From Microvirga sp. Mcv34 (GTDB taxonomy: Bacteria; Pseudomonadota; Alphaproteobacteria; Rhizobiales; Beijerinckiaceae): 64,000 bases of DNA. Each line of letters starts with the position of its first letter. The stretch's first letter is position 1. The DNA is taken from contig NZ_JALJRK010000002.1 of the NCBI RefSeq assembly GCF_024519725.1, positions 145,314-209,313 on the forward strand. Direction: 5' to 3'. Made by a program: the position numbers and the translations under genes. The notes under the pieces were generated by a model. It saw only the letters and a program-made list of their open reading frames with translations, was not told the origin of the DNA and did no database searches. Shown piece by piece: positions 15,270 to 23,949 of the stretch.

Positions 15270-16111
15270 GTGGATCGAGCAACCGGCTCGCTGGGCCGGT
15301 GCTTCTCCCCCAGGGGCACGGACGAGGCTGCTGCGCGTCCGCGCATGTAGGCCTGGGGGCTGCACCCCATCTCGGTCCGGAATGCGTAGACGAAGGCTGA
15401 CGTCGAGCCGTAGCCGAGTTCTAGGGCCGTCCTGGTGACGTCCAGGCCGCCTCCCATGAGCTCCACCGCCTTGAACAGCCTCAGGCGCCGACGCCAGGAA
15501 CGGAGGCTCATGCCCAGCTCGGCTTCGAAGCGGCGGGCCAGGGTCCGCTCCGACATGCCGAGTTCCCGGCCCCAGGCTTCCGGCCCGCGCGGATCGGATG
15601 GGTTCGCATAGAGGGCTTCACACAGGGCCGTGAGAGACGAGCCTCCGCGAGGCCAGGGAAGCGCTCCCGGGAGGGGGTGCGCCCGCCGGAGCTGATCGAG
15701 GATCAGGTCCGTGACCCGTCTCGCATAGCCGTCACGATCCTCCGCTCCTGCGATCTCGGCAGCCTCGGCGATCAGGGCCTTCAGCAGGGGCGTGACGGCG
15801 AAGACAGTCGGAGCCGCCGGCAAGCCATGTCCGGCCTCGTCGGCGACCCAGAGAGAGCGGAAGTCCGCCCCGAGCAGGGAGCCGACCCGATGTCGCGCGC
15901 CGGTCGGCAGCCAGACGGCCTGCTCCGGCGAGATCGCAAAGGAGTGCCCCTCGCTCGCGACCGTGAGCACGCCGGAGATCGCATAGACCATCTGGTTCCA
16001 GCGGTGTGCATGTTCAGGGAAGGAATGGCGCGCCGGGATCGACTGCGCCCGTACGGTGACCGGTTGCGGCGGCGCCAAGCCGGATGGCGCCTGAATGGTC
16101 TCCCAAGCCAT
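15266..16111 (-). CDS. AraC-family transcriptional regulator, cupin sensor domain
   Basis: Regulator of 281 residues. The N-terminal cupin domain (HSFPEHAHRWNQMVYAISG, GHSFAISPEQAVWLPTGARH, about residues 28-80) is followed by the double helix-turn-helix AraC domain (MSERTLARRFEAELGMSLRSWRRRLRLF; ELGYGSTSAFVYAFRTEMGCSPQAYM). Its ligand is unknown. The start faces the TPR gene across 126 bp containing a TTGAC-N5-GTCAA inverted repeat, so the TPR gene is the most likely target. The 3' end overlaps the MBL gene's stop by 4 bp, probably a chance boundary rather than a functional link. Confidence 0.88.
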   Translation of the reverse strand: MAWETIQAPSGLAPPQPVTVRAQSIPARHSFPEHAHRWNQMVYAISGVLTVASEGHSFAISPEQAVWLPTGARHRVGSLLGADFRSLWVADEAGHGLPAAPTVFAVTPLLKALIAEAAEIAGAEDRDGYARRVTDLILDQLRRAHPLPGALPWPRGGSSLTALCEALYANPSDPRGPEAWGRELGMSERTLARRFEAELGMSLRSWRRRLRLFKAVELMGGGLDVTRTALELGYGSTSAFVYAFRTEMGCSPQAYMRGRAAASSVPLGEKHRPSEPVARST

Positions 16112-16145
16112 ACTTGCCTCCTGTTTGGCCGTTTGTCGACATGAT

Positions 16146-16160
16146 TTGACGGATTGTCAA
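16146..16160. promoter_or_regulatory. TTGAC-N5-GTCAA inverted repeat between divergent genes
   Basis: Perfect 5-bp arms at 16146-16150 and 16156-16160 between the AraC gene (start 16111) and the TPR gene (start 16238). A further TGACAGG follows at 16165. It is a possible AraC-type or Crp-family site. Spacing is N5 rather than N4, so it is not a standard FNR box. Confidence 0.3.
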
Positions 16161-16237
16161 AATACTGACAGGACATCTTTACGTATAGATGGCTGAAATG
16201 CGCCGATAGGTGCCTGCTCCAAAACTAGGAACCTGCC

Positions 16238-17557
16238 ATGACCCGCTTCGACAGTCGGGGTCTGCCTCTCTCGACGACCTCCGATCTTGCAGCCGAACGC
16301 TATCGGCACGGAATCGACCTGCTCCTCTCGGCTTGGCCCAGCGCAGCGGAAATTCTGGAGGACGCCATCGCGGCCGATCCGAATTTCGCTCTCGCCCAAG
16401 CCGCCCGCGCCCGCCTGCACGCCATCCGCAATGAGGCTGCCAAGGCCAAGGTGCTGATCGCGGCGGCGGAGGAGATCGTCGGCCGGCGCGGGACCGAGCG
16501 GGAGCGGAGCCATGTGGCGATCCTGTCGCTGGCCATCAACGGCCAATCGGCCAAAGCGCTGGAGCGGGCGCTCACCCATGCCGATGCCTGGCCGCGGGAC
16601 GTGCTGATCCTGTCGCTGCCGCTCGGAGCCTTTGGGCTTTTCGCCTTCTCCGGAATGGCGGACCACGATCAGGCACGGGTCGATCTCTGCGAGCGCCATG
16701 CCCGGCATTTCGATGCCGACGATTGGTGGTTTCTCACCTATCGGGGCTGGGCCCATGCCGAGAACGGCAATGTTGCGCATGGCAGAGCCCTCACGCAGCG
16801 GGGCTTCGACCTGCGGCCCCGCAACGCCAACGCGGCGCACGCGCTCTCGCACGCCATGTATGAGGGCGGCGCGCATGACGAGGCGGAGAGGCTGATCGCC
16901 GATTGGCTGCCGGGCTACGACCGCGCCGGAATTCTTCATGGACACATCGCCTGGCACTCGGCCCTCGGTGCCCTGGAGCGGGGCGATCCCGACCAGGCAC
17001 TGGCGATCTATGACGACTTCATCCAGCCATCGGTAACGAAGGGCATGCCGGTCAACGTGGTCAGCGACACCGCCTCCTTCCTGTGGCGGCTCAAGGCTTA
17101 CGGCCATAAGGTGCCGACGGGGCTGTGGGAGGCGGCGGGAGCCTATTCCGGAGGATACTTCCAGAAGGCCGGCTTCGCCTTCGCCGATGTCCACATGGCC
17201 CTCATCGCGGCCGCAACGGGCGATCGGGCTGCGGTCGAGCAGCGGGTGCAGGATCTGATGGCATTGGTGGACGCGGGAGCACTCGCGGCCGGCCCGGTGG
17301 TGCCGGCGATCTGCCGTGCCGCCCTGGCTTTCGCGGAAGAGGATTACCCGACTTGCGCGCGCGTACTGGAGCCGGTCGCCGCTGAAGTCGTGCGCATCGG
17401 CGGCAGCGGAGCCCAGCGTGAGATGATCGAGGATATGCTGCTGCTCGCCCTGATGCGCAGCGGCGAGGCCGTGAAGGCGCATGCGCTGCTCGACCGTCGC
17501 CTACACCGCCGCCCGTCGTCCCGCGACACACGCTGGCAGAGCCTGCTGGCCGCCTGA
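16238..17557 (+). CDS. Tetratricopeptide-repeat protein, TTC38-like
   Basis: Cytoplasmic helical-repeat protein of 439 residues without a signal peptide. Several TPR-like helix pairs are visible: AAEILEDAIAADPNFALAQA, GWAHAENGNVAHGRALTQRG with NAAHALSHAMYEGGAHDEA, and GHIAWHSALGALERGDPDQA. The overall arrangement, with the conserved AHALSHAMYE and GHIAWH segments, matches the TTC38 family found in bacteria and animals, whose biochemical role is not established. It is divergent from the AraC gene, which may regulate it. It is followed by a 351-bp non-coding stretch, so it appears to be monocistronic. Confidence 0.75.
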   Translation: MTRFDSRGLPLSTTSDLAAERYRHGIDLLLSAWPSAAEILEDAIAADPNFALAQAARARLHAIRNEAAKAKVLIAAAEEIVGRRGTERERSHVAILSLAINGQSAKALERALTHADAWPRDVLILSLPLGAFGLFAFSGMADHDQARVDLCERHARHFDADDWWFLTYRGWAHAENGNVAHGRALTQRGFDLRPRNANAAHALSHAMYEGGAHDEAERLIADWLPGYDRAGILHGHIAWHSALGALERGDPDQALAIYDDFIQPSVTKGMPVNVVSDTASFLWRLKAYGHKVPTGLWEAAGAYSGGYFQKAGFAFADVHMALIAAATGDRAAVEQRVQDLMALVDAGALAAGPVVPAICRAALAFAEEDYPTCARVLEPVAAEVVRIGGSGAQREMIEDMLLLALMRSGEAVKAHALLDRRLHRRPSSRDTRWQSLLAA

Positions 17558-17908
17558 GGATTCCTCATGTCCTGAGTTGAGGCGAATGCGATGACTGCGC
17601 GTGTGCCATGCCCACGGATGGCACGCGCCTGTTTCGAAAAGCGCCGATCCAGCTGCTCATTCCGAAGCTAGCGCATCAGCCGTTCTCCCGCGTACGGCCC
17701 GGCTCATCCTAATGGCTAGGCACTTGCAAACGTCGATGAAGTTCAGCCTGCGGAGTTTCGGTCATGTGCATGGACGCCTCATGCCACGGACAAGGGTGGT
17801 TGGCTCTATGGCCGCGGCGGCAACGGCCAATTGCATCGCCGCAGTCTTAGCAAACAATCCTTGTCAGTGTACGCTTGTCCCTTGACCTGGAAACGGAAAG
17901 GTTGATCC
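17558..17908. other. Non-coding stretch after the TPR gene
   Basis: No convincing gene was found. A 94-codon frame at 17601-17885 lacks a ribosome site and has no family features. A short TGAGGA-T-TCCTCA repeat overlaps the TPR stop (17555-17567) but is too small to act as a terminator. The end of the stretch presumably holds the promoter of the nitrobindin-like gene. Confidence 0.4.
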
Positions 17909-18574
17909 ATGACGCCTTCGCCGATGTACGCCCTCGCGGACGTCTTCACCGAACCCGGCAATGTCGATCCGGAAACGCTCAACAATCTGGGCCCGCTTCG
18001 GCAACTGGCGGGACGCTGGCGGGCACGCAAGGGCGTGGACCTCAATCCCAAGGCGGAAGGCCCGGAGCGGCGTGTTTTCATCGAGAACATCGACTTCCAG
18101 GCGATCGACCCGCAGGCGAACGGGCCGCAACTGCTGTACGGTCTGCGCTACCACATCCACATCACCACCGAGGAAGAGGACATCACCTTCCACGATCAGG
18201 TCGGATATTGGCTATGGGAGCCGGCCACCGGCCTCGTCATGCAGACCATCGCCATCCCGCGCGGGCAGGTCGTCCTCGCGGCGGGACAGGCGTCTCCCGA
18301 TGCGGGCGAGATCGTCGTGACGGCAACCCGCGGGCCGACCGAATACGGTATCTGCTCGACGACCTTTCTGGAGCAGGCGTTTCGCACGGACAGCTACAAG
18401 ATCACGATCACCTTCCATCCCGACGGCAGCTGGAGCTACGTGACCGACACGGAGTTGCTGGTGCATGGCCGCGACACGCCCTTCGCTCATCAGGACCGGA
18501 ACACGCTTCACCGGGTGGGAGAAGCGAAGCCCAATCCCCTGGCGGTGATTTTGGCCAAGCGAAAGTCTGGGTGA
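17909..18574 (+). CDS. Nitrobindin-like haem-binding beta-barrel protein (FABP-like)
   Basis: Protein of 221 residues resembling the THAP4/nitrobindin lipocalin-like fold (DUF1794). The barrel begins LGPLRQLAGRWRARKGVDL, standing for the GxWxGxG strand, and continues with YHIHITTEEEDITFHDQVGYWLWEP and VMQTIAIPRGQ, where the family's YWLW/VMQT segments lie near the haem pocket. TFHPDGSWSYVTDTEL forms the late strands. Family members bind ferric haem and react with nitric oxide or peroxynitrite. It is longer than minimal nitrobindins (about 160). A GGAAAGG precedes the ATG. The next gene starts 60 bp downstream. Confidence 0.72.
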   Translation: MTPSPMYALADVFTEPGNVDPETLNNLGPLRQLAGRWRARKGVDLNPKAEGPERRVFIENIDFQAIDPQANGPQLLYGLRYHIHITTEEEDITFHDQVGYWLWEPATGLVMQTIAIPRGQVVLAAGQASPDAGEIVVTATRGPTEYGICSTTFLEQAFRTDSYKITITFHPDGSWSYVTDTELLVHGRDTPFAHQDRNTLHRVGEAKPNPLAVILAKRKSG

Positions 18575-18634
18575 GCGGAATGTTGCGGCCTGACCCGAGC
18601 GGCAAGACATGTTCCGCATGAGGGAGTTTCAGGA

Positions 18635-19504
18635 ATGTCCGACCTCGCCCCCTTCCTGACGAGGCTCGTTCCCCACCTGGCCGAGGTGTCGGGCGTAGCC
18701 GGGATCGTGCTGGGCGGGTCCCGGGCAAGAGGAACGGCAATCGAGATGTCCGACTACGATATCGGGCTCTACTATTGTCGCGACGAGGCACTGGACACGG
18801 AGCATTTGCTCGCCACGGTCAGGGACCTCGTCGACGATCCGGATGCGGCTGCCGTCACGGCTGTCGGGGAATGGGGACCGAGGATCGTCGGCGGCGGATG
18901 GCTGCGAATTCAAGGGCGCAAGGTCGACCTTCTGTATCGTAGCGTCGACGATGTCCGGGCCGTCATCGCTGAATGTTGCGAGGGGCGGATCTCGATGGCG
19001 TACCAGCCTGGTCATCCCCACGGCTTCTGCTCGGCCATCTGGATGGGCGAGGTTGCCCTGTGCCGCCCGCTCCATGATCCGCAAGGCACAATCGCCGCGC
19101 TGAAGGCCGCCACCTTGGCTTATCCCGATGCGCTCCGCTCGGCCCTGATCCGGACCTTCCTGTGGGAAGTGCCGTTCAGCATCGACAACGCGCAACTCGC
19201 GATTCCGCGGCGCGACAGGGCTCATATCGCCGGGTGCTTCTATCGGGCCCTGGGCTGCATTGGGCAGGTCCTGTTCGCGCTTAATCGACGCTACCTGATC
19301 AACGAGAAGGGAGCACTCATCGAAGCTGCCGGGTTTCCCGACACCATCGAAGGATTGGCGGAGCGGGTCGATGCCGTTTGGGGCGCGCTTGGGACGTCCG
19401 AGTTCATGCCCGCCTTGGACATCTTGAGAGCACTCGACGAAGAGTTGCGGGGCCTTGTCCGGATTGCACTAGGCAGCCGCCTTGATCAGGACGGCTGCGT
19501 TTGA
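18635..19504 (+). CDS. Nucleotidyltransferase-domain protein
   Basis: Protein of 289 residues with the polymerase-beta-type nucleotidyltransferase signature near the N-terminus: LGGSRARG (GGS at about 27-29) followed by SDYDIGLYY with the metal-binding aspartates D40 and D42. A third acidic strand is likely in GRKVDLLYR. The C-terminal half is helical (FYRALGCIGQVLFALNRRYLIN), resembling DUF4037-type or aminoglycoside-adenylyltransferase-like helical domains. It could transfer a nucleotide to a small molecule or protein; the acceptor is unknown. No antitoxin-like partner (HEPN) gene is adjacent, so it is not an MNT/HEPN pair. Confidence 0.7.
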   Translation: MSDLAPFLTRLVPHLAEVSGVAGIVLGGSRARGTAIEMSDYDIGLYYCRDEALDTEHLLATVRDLVDDPDAAAVTAVGEWGPRIVGGGWLRIQGRKVDLLYRSVDDVRAVIAECCEGRISMAYQPGHPHGFCSAIWMGEVALCRPLHDPQGTIAALKAATLAYPDALRSALIRTFLWEVPFSIDNAQLAIPRRDRAHIAGCFYRALGCIGQVLFALNRRYLINEKGALIEAAGFPDTIEGLAERVDAVWGALGTSEFMPALDILRALDEELRGLVRIALGSRLDQDGCV

Positions 19505-19527
19505 AGATCCAAGAGGATGACCGAATT

Positions 19528-20985
19528 CTAATTCTTCACCCGGTAGTCCAAGGGTGGGCTCCGGTCGCCGATCAGGGCCGTGTAGGAGAAGGATCCGCCG
19601 CGGGACTTGTCGAATTCCGCCCTGGCGTCGGCGATCAGCTTCGGCGACAGGAAGAGCTCGACGGCTGTCGTGGCAAGCGTCTCGGCTGCGAACCGCGTCC
19701 CCTTGTGGCCGATCGACATGCCCCCGGCCGCGACCGCTTGCCAGCTATGCGTCGCTGTGCCCGGAACCCAGGTGGCTGTGCCGAGGCCGACCGTCGGCAC
19801 AACCCAGCTCACGTCGCCGACATCCGTCGAATAGAAGCCCTGCTTCCCGAATGAATAATCCTCAACCTCCGATACCGCTGAAAGACGAGGCTTCGTCCGC
19901 AGGGTTTTTTGAAGTTCAGTGGCAAACGCAGTTTCTTCCGGCGTCCAACGAATCGCTTCCGCGGCGCGCAGATTGCGATCCATAGCCTTTCCAAGCACGT
20001 CATTGGGGAGCACCGAATACACACCTCCGAGGCGCTCGATCGAGGCCTTCGTTCCGGTCCCCAGCGCCGCACCTTCGGCGGCCTTCGTGATCCACTCGAA
20101 AACTTCGCCGACCACTTTGGGATCCGGGTGACGGACGTAGAGGTAGCTCTCGGCGAAATCCGGCACGACGTTCGGAGCCGATCCGCCGTTCGTGGTCACA
20201 TAGTGAATCCGCGTTTCCTGCGGGACGTGCTCGCGCATCAGGTTGATCATGTGATGCATGGCCTCGAGACCATCGAGAGCCGAACGTCCGCGTTCGGGCT
20301 GCATGGCGGCATGAGCGGATTCACCCTTGAAGCGGATCTTCGCGCTCACATTGGCAAGCGAGCGCCCTTGCTCGGTCGAGTTGGAGTCTGCGGGATGCCA
20401 GTGCAGCGCGACATCGACATCGTTGAACAATCCTCCACGCACCATGTAAACCTTGCCCGAGCCGCCTTCCTCAGCGGGGGTTCCATACAGGCGGATCTGG
20501 CCCTCGACACGATTGTCCTTTAGCCACTGGGCGACCGCGATGGCGGCTGCGACAGAGCCGGCTCCGAAGAGATGATGTCCGCAGGCATGACCGCTTGCGA
20601 TTCCTTCCACGGCCTGCTGTTGCGGTGCAGCGGCTTGCGAGAAGCCCGGCAGCGCGTCCATTTCCGCCAGAAGTCCTATGACGGGGCCAGTGTCGGTGCC
20701 GTAGCGTGCGACGAAAGCCGTGGGGATTCCGGCGACATTTCGCTCAACCGTGAATCCATGAGCCTCCAACTCCTTGATCAGCAAGTCGGCGGTCGCGGTT
20801 TCCAGGTAGCCCAGCTCGGGCTTCTTCCAAATGGCATCAGCCACATCGTTCATGCGGGGCGTGTAGTTGCTCAAGGTGCGAACGACCTGATCGCGCTGTT
20901 CGGCCGTCAGTGGTTCGGCGAACGCCTGCGGGGCAGCGGCAAGCAGCAGGGACAAGGCGATCGTTCGTAGGCTTCCTGTCAGCAT
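19528..20985 (-). CDS. Secreted M20-family amidohydrolase, AbgB/IAA-hydrolase-like
   Basis: Zinc amidohydrolase of 485 residues with an N-terminal signal peptide (LRTIALSLLLAAAPQAFAEP), so probably periplasmic, unlike cytoplasmic AbgB. Metal and catalytic motifs of peptidase family M20D are present: GLLAEMDALPG, GHACGHHLFGAG around residues 130-140, GTPAEEGGSGK (catalytic glutamates) and ALHWHPAD. The central dimerisation domain contains KGESAHAAMQPERGRSALDG. Family members cleave N-acyl amino acids such as p-aminobenzoyl-glutamate or indole-acetyl-amino acids. No transporter is adjacent. Convergent with the nucleotidyltransferase gene, 23 bp apart. Confidence 0.85.
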   Translation of the reverse strand: MLTGSLRTIALSLLLAAAPQAFAEPLTAEQRDQVVRTLSNYTPRMNDVADAIWKKPELGYLETATADLLIKELEAHGFTVERNVAGIPTAFVARYGTDTGPVIGLLAEMDALPGFSQAAAPQQQAVEGIASGHACGHHLFGAGSVAAAIAVAQWLKDNRVEGQIRLYGTPAEEGGSGKVYMVRGGLFNDVDVALHWHPADSNSTEQGRSLANVSAKIRFKGESAHAAMQPERGRSALDGLEAMHHMINLMREHVPQETRIHYVTTNGGSAPNVVPDFAESYLYVRHPDPKVVGEVFEWITKAAEGAALGTGTKASIERLGGVYSVLPNDVLGKAMDRNLRAAEAIRWTPEETAFATELQKTLRTKPRLSAVSEVEDYSFGKQGFYSTDVGDVSWVVPTVGLGTATWVPGTATHSWQAVAAGGMSIGHKGTRFAAETLATTAVELFLSPKLIADARAEFDKSRGGSFSYTALIGDRSPPLDYRVKN

Positions 20986-21246
20986 CTGGTTCTCCTGTCA
21001 TCGCAGTGGAGTATGGCGCGTGAGGCCCGACGAATAAAGCACGATCAAGTCTGCGGAATCAGAGCATCCCGTCATGAGATGATTCCGTTGTGAATCGCCA
21101 CCCTTTGGGAAGTGTCCCGTTATTCCGCTGCGCTTCAAGATCCACGCGCCATAAGCGTGCCGTGTCTTGGAACGATCAAACCCGAATGATGCAACAGACG
21201 TTCATCGAACGTGGCTTCGTGACGGTATTGCACGGTCGGGCCGTCC

Positions 21247-23607
21247 TCATTCACTCGCCTGGCTCGAATCGAGCGACGTTTCGCGCCGATCGAACCCTGC
21301 CGCCATCGCTGCCGGCACTTGCTCTGCCGGTATCGGCCGACCAAAGAAGTGGCCCTGCGCCAGGTCGCAGCCATGGGCCTCCAGAAAGGCCACCTGTGCG
21401 GCTGTTTCGACGCCTTCGGCCACAACCGCGATGTTGAGACTCCGGCCCAGGCTCAGCAGGGCCCGCACGATCGCCGCGTCTCCGGAATCCGTGTCGATGT
21501 CGCGAATGAACGAGCGGTCGATCTTGATGACATCGACGGGGAATCGCTTGAGGTGCGTCAGCGAGGCATAGCCGGTGCCGAAGTCGTCGAGCGCGATCGT
21601 CACGCCGGCCGCGCTCAAGATCCGCAGCGCCCGCTCCACGTTGTCGGCGTGGCGACCCAGGAACACGGTCTCCGTCACCTCCACTTCTAGGCAATGGGCG
21701 GGCACGCCGGAATGGTTCAGCTCTGCCAGGATCCGCTCGGCGTAATCGTCATGGCGGAACTCGGCCGCCGAGATGTTGATTGCGATGCGGCCGAGGGGAA
21801 GACCCTCATCGAGCCAGACGCGCATGTCGCAAAAGACGCGCTGGCGCATGCGCGCTCCGATGGCGCTCCCGAGTTCCGTGTCGTCGAAGGCAGGCCAGAT
21901 CGTGTCGGGCGTCTGAAGGCCGAGTCGAGGATGATACCAGCGCAGCAGCGCCTCGAAGCCGCCTCGTCCGCTCGACCCCAGGGCAACCTTGGGCTGATAG
22001 AAGGGCACGATCCAGTCCTCGGCCAAAGCGATTCCGGCGAGCTCCAGGCCGAAGGCCGTCTTCTCCGCTTCATCCCGCATCGAGGGCTCGAACAGCCGGC
22101 AGGCTCCGCGACCGCTCGCCTTGGCCCGGTAGAGCGCCAGATCGGCTTGCTTCTGTAAGGCTTCCGCCTTGATGCCAGGGTCGATTGCAAGCGCGATGCC
22201 GATGCTGCTCCGGCAGTCGAAATCCGCGTCGTCGTCAGGGGCAGGGTGCTGCATGCGAGAGAGCACGGTCCTGGCCACCTCCACGGCCTCGGCCTCGCTC
22301 GATACGGCCGGCAAGATCAGGGCGAACTCGTCGCCGCCCAAGCGGGCGATGTTCTCCTGATTGCCGGCAAGACTGCGCAGGCGCTTGGCGAACTCCTTCA
22401 ACATGGCATCGCCTGCGGCGTGGCCGAAGCGATCGTTGACGAGCTTCAGATTGTCGAGGTCTATGACCAGCAGGCTAACCATGGAGGAATTGTCGGCGGT
22501 CCGGTCGATGGCCTCCTGGAGCCTCTGGTGGAAGCGCCGTCGGTTGGGGAGTCCGGTAAGATCATCGTGGTAGGCCGCCCAACGCAGCTGCTCCTGCGCG
22601 AGCCTCCGATCGTGGATGTCTTCGATGTTGCCGTACCATCGGACGATGGTTCCGTTCGCCGTCCGACGGGCGGCGGCCCTTCCGCGACACCAGCGGTAGC
22701 TGCCATCGGCCAGGCGCACCCTGAACTCGGCATTGAAGGGCTCTCCGGTCGACACGGAGTGCGACCACCGATCGCCGATCAGCGGCAGATCGTCAGGATG
22801 CATGGCTTGCATCCATCCGGTTCCCCGTGTCTGTTTCAACGACAATCCAGTGAGGGCCTCCCAGCGCGGCGGAACATCGAGGATGCTCCCCTGAGGATCG
22901 GCAATCCAGGGAATCTGCGGGCTGAGCTCGACGGAATACCGGTAATGCTCCTCGCTTTCCCGCAGGTCCAACTCGGTCCGCTCCTTGGCCATGGCGAGCA
23001 GCACGAAGGCCAGAGTGGGGGTATAGATCGCCAGGAACAGCGCCATTTCGCCCGACCACCGGCTGGCGAAGGCATCGGCCCAGAAGATCAATCTCAGCGA
23101 CAGGCCCAGGGACAGTCGAACCAAGTTGAAGCCCGCGAGCACCAGCAGCAAGGTGATCGCGGCGCGCTGCGCCGTCAGACGCAGCACGGAATGTTTCCAC
23201 AACTCCCAGGCCGCCAACGCGGCATAGACGCCCGAAATCAGCGACAGAAGGGCCAGTCTCACACCGGGGCTGTCGGTGAGGAACGGGAAAGCGGCGGTCC
23301 AAAGTGCGGGGCCTGCCAGAAGGACCGGGAGCTCGCAGGCCCGGCCGTTGAAGGCGCGGCATCCCGCATACAAGGCCGCATAAGCGCCGGCGACCAGGAC
23401 ATTGGCGATCAGCAGGATGAGGGGGCTCGGTGGGGCTTGACCGAGATTGGCCATGCCGATGCCGATGGGAACCATGCCGAACGAGGCACTCCACCACGCC
23501 AGCGCCCGGATCCGCCGATTGTGAGCCCAGGCGAAGAGAAGCAGGACGCTCAGCAGGGCCGAGAGCAGAATGTAGATGAGTGCCAGGGTACGAGCGTCGA
23601 GGGTCAT
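21247..23607 (-). CDS. Membrane PAS-GGDEF-EAL protein (cyclic-di-GMP turnover)
   Basis: Protein of 786 residues. About seven membrane helices (residues 5-215) are followed by a PAS/PAC domain (IPWIADPQGSILDVPPRW; WYGNIEDIHDRRLAQEQL). Next comes a GGDEF domain with intact RLGGDEFALIL, then an EAL domain with EALLRW, ISAAEF, EVTETVF, DDFGTGYASL, KIDRSFI and AEGVET. Both catalytic sites look complete, so it could make and break cyclic-di-GMP. The inhibitory I-site RxxD five residues before GGDEF is absent (GNQE instead). It is divergent from the histidine kinase gene across 342 bp. The membrane part suggests sensing of an unknown signal. Confidence 0.9.
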   Translation of the reverse strand: MTLDARTLALIYILLSALLSVLLLFAWAHNRRIRALAWWSASFGMVPIGIGMANLGQAPPSPLILLIANVLVAGAYAALYAGCRAFNGRACELPVLLAGPALWTAAFPFLTDSPGVRLALLSLISGVYAALAAWELWKHSVLRLTAQRAAITLLLVLAGFNLVRLSLGLSLRLIFWADAFASRWSGEMALFLAIYTPTLAFVLLAMAKERTELDLRESEEHYRYSVELSPQIPWIADPQGSILDVPPRWEALTGLSLKQTRGTGWMQAMHPDDLPLIGDRWSHSVSTGEPFNAEFRVRLADGSYRWCRGRAAARRTANGTIVRWYGNIEDIHDRRLAQEQLRWAAYHDDLTGLPNRRRFHQRLQEAIDRTADNSSMVSLLVIDLDNLKLVNDRFGHAAGDAMLKEFAKRLRSLAGNQENIARLGGDEFALILPAVSSEAEAVEVARTVLSRMQHPAPDDDADFDCRSSIGIALAIDPGIKAEALQKQADLALYRAKASGRGACRLFEPSMRDEAEKTAFGLELAGIALAEDWIVPFYQPKVALGSSGRGGFEALLRWYHPRLGLQTPDTIWPAFDDTELGSAIGARMRQRVFCDMRVWLDEGLPLGRIAINISAAEFRHDDYAERILAELNHSGVPAHCLEVEVTETVFLGRHADNVERALRILSAAGVTIALDDFGTGYASLTHLKRFPVDVIKIDRSFIRDIDTDSGDAAIVRALLSLGRSLNIAVVAEGVETAAQVAFLEAHGCDLAQGHFFGRPIPAEQVPAAMAAGFDRRETSLDSSQASE

Positions 23608-23949
23608 GGAATAACTTCAATACGCAGGGCCGGATCCGCAGGAGCCCGTCCATCCGAATGATGGGAGCATGAACCTTAACGCTTGTGCGTGACTGACGAA
23701 CAGAATCCAGCCCGGATGATCTCAGAACTTTAGGCTTCCTGAAGGCGCCGGAGCCGTGGACGTCCCATCTGATTGAAGAAGGCGACACGAGTGGAAGCAG
23801 GTCGTCCTGCGGCACTTCGTCCAGGTGCGGGACAGCCCAGAAGCGGAGGGATGATCCCTGATACACCTCATTGTCATGTAGATGATCGTGCTCCCGGATC
23901 TATATCAAGAGGGCGTACCCTCCGTTTCCAGAATGGGAGGCCTGTTCGT
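23608..23949. other. Non-coding region between divergent signalling genes
   Basis: It separates the GGDEF-EAL gene from the histidine kinase gene. An open frame continues upstream of the kinase (from 23773), but without membrane, domain or ribosome-site support. I take the stretch as promoter DNA for both genes. No clear operator was recognised. Confidence 0.4.

Noticed and set aside
18635..19504. MNT/HEPN toxin-antitoxin pair
   Set aside because: The nucleotidyltransferase is large (289 residues) and no HEPN partner is adjacent.
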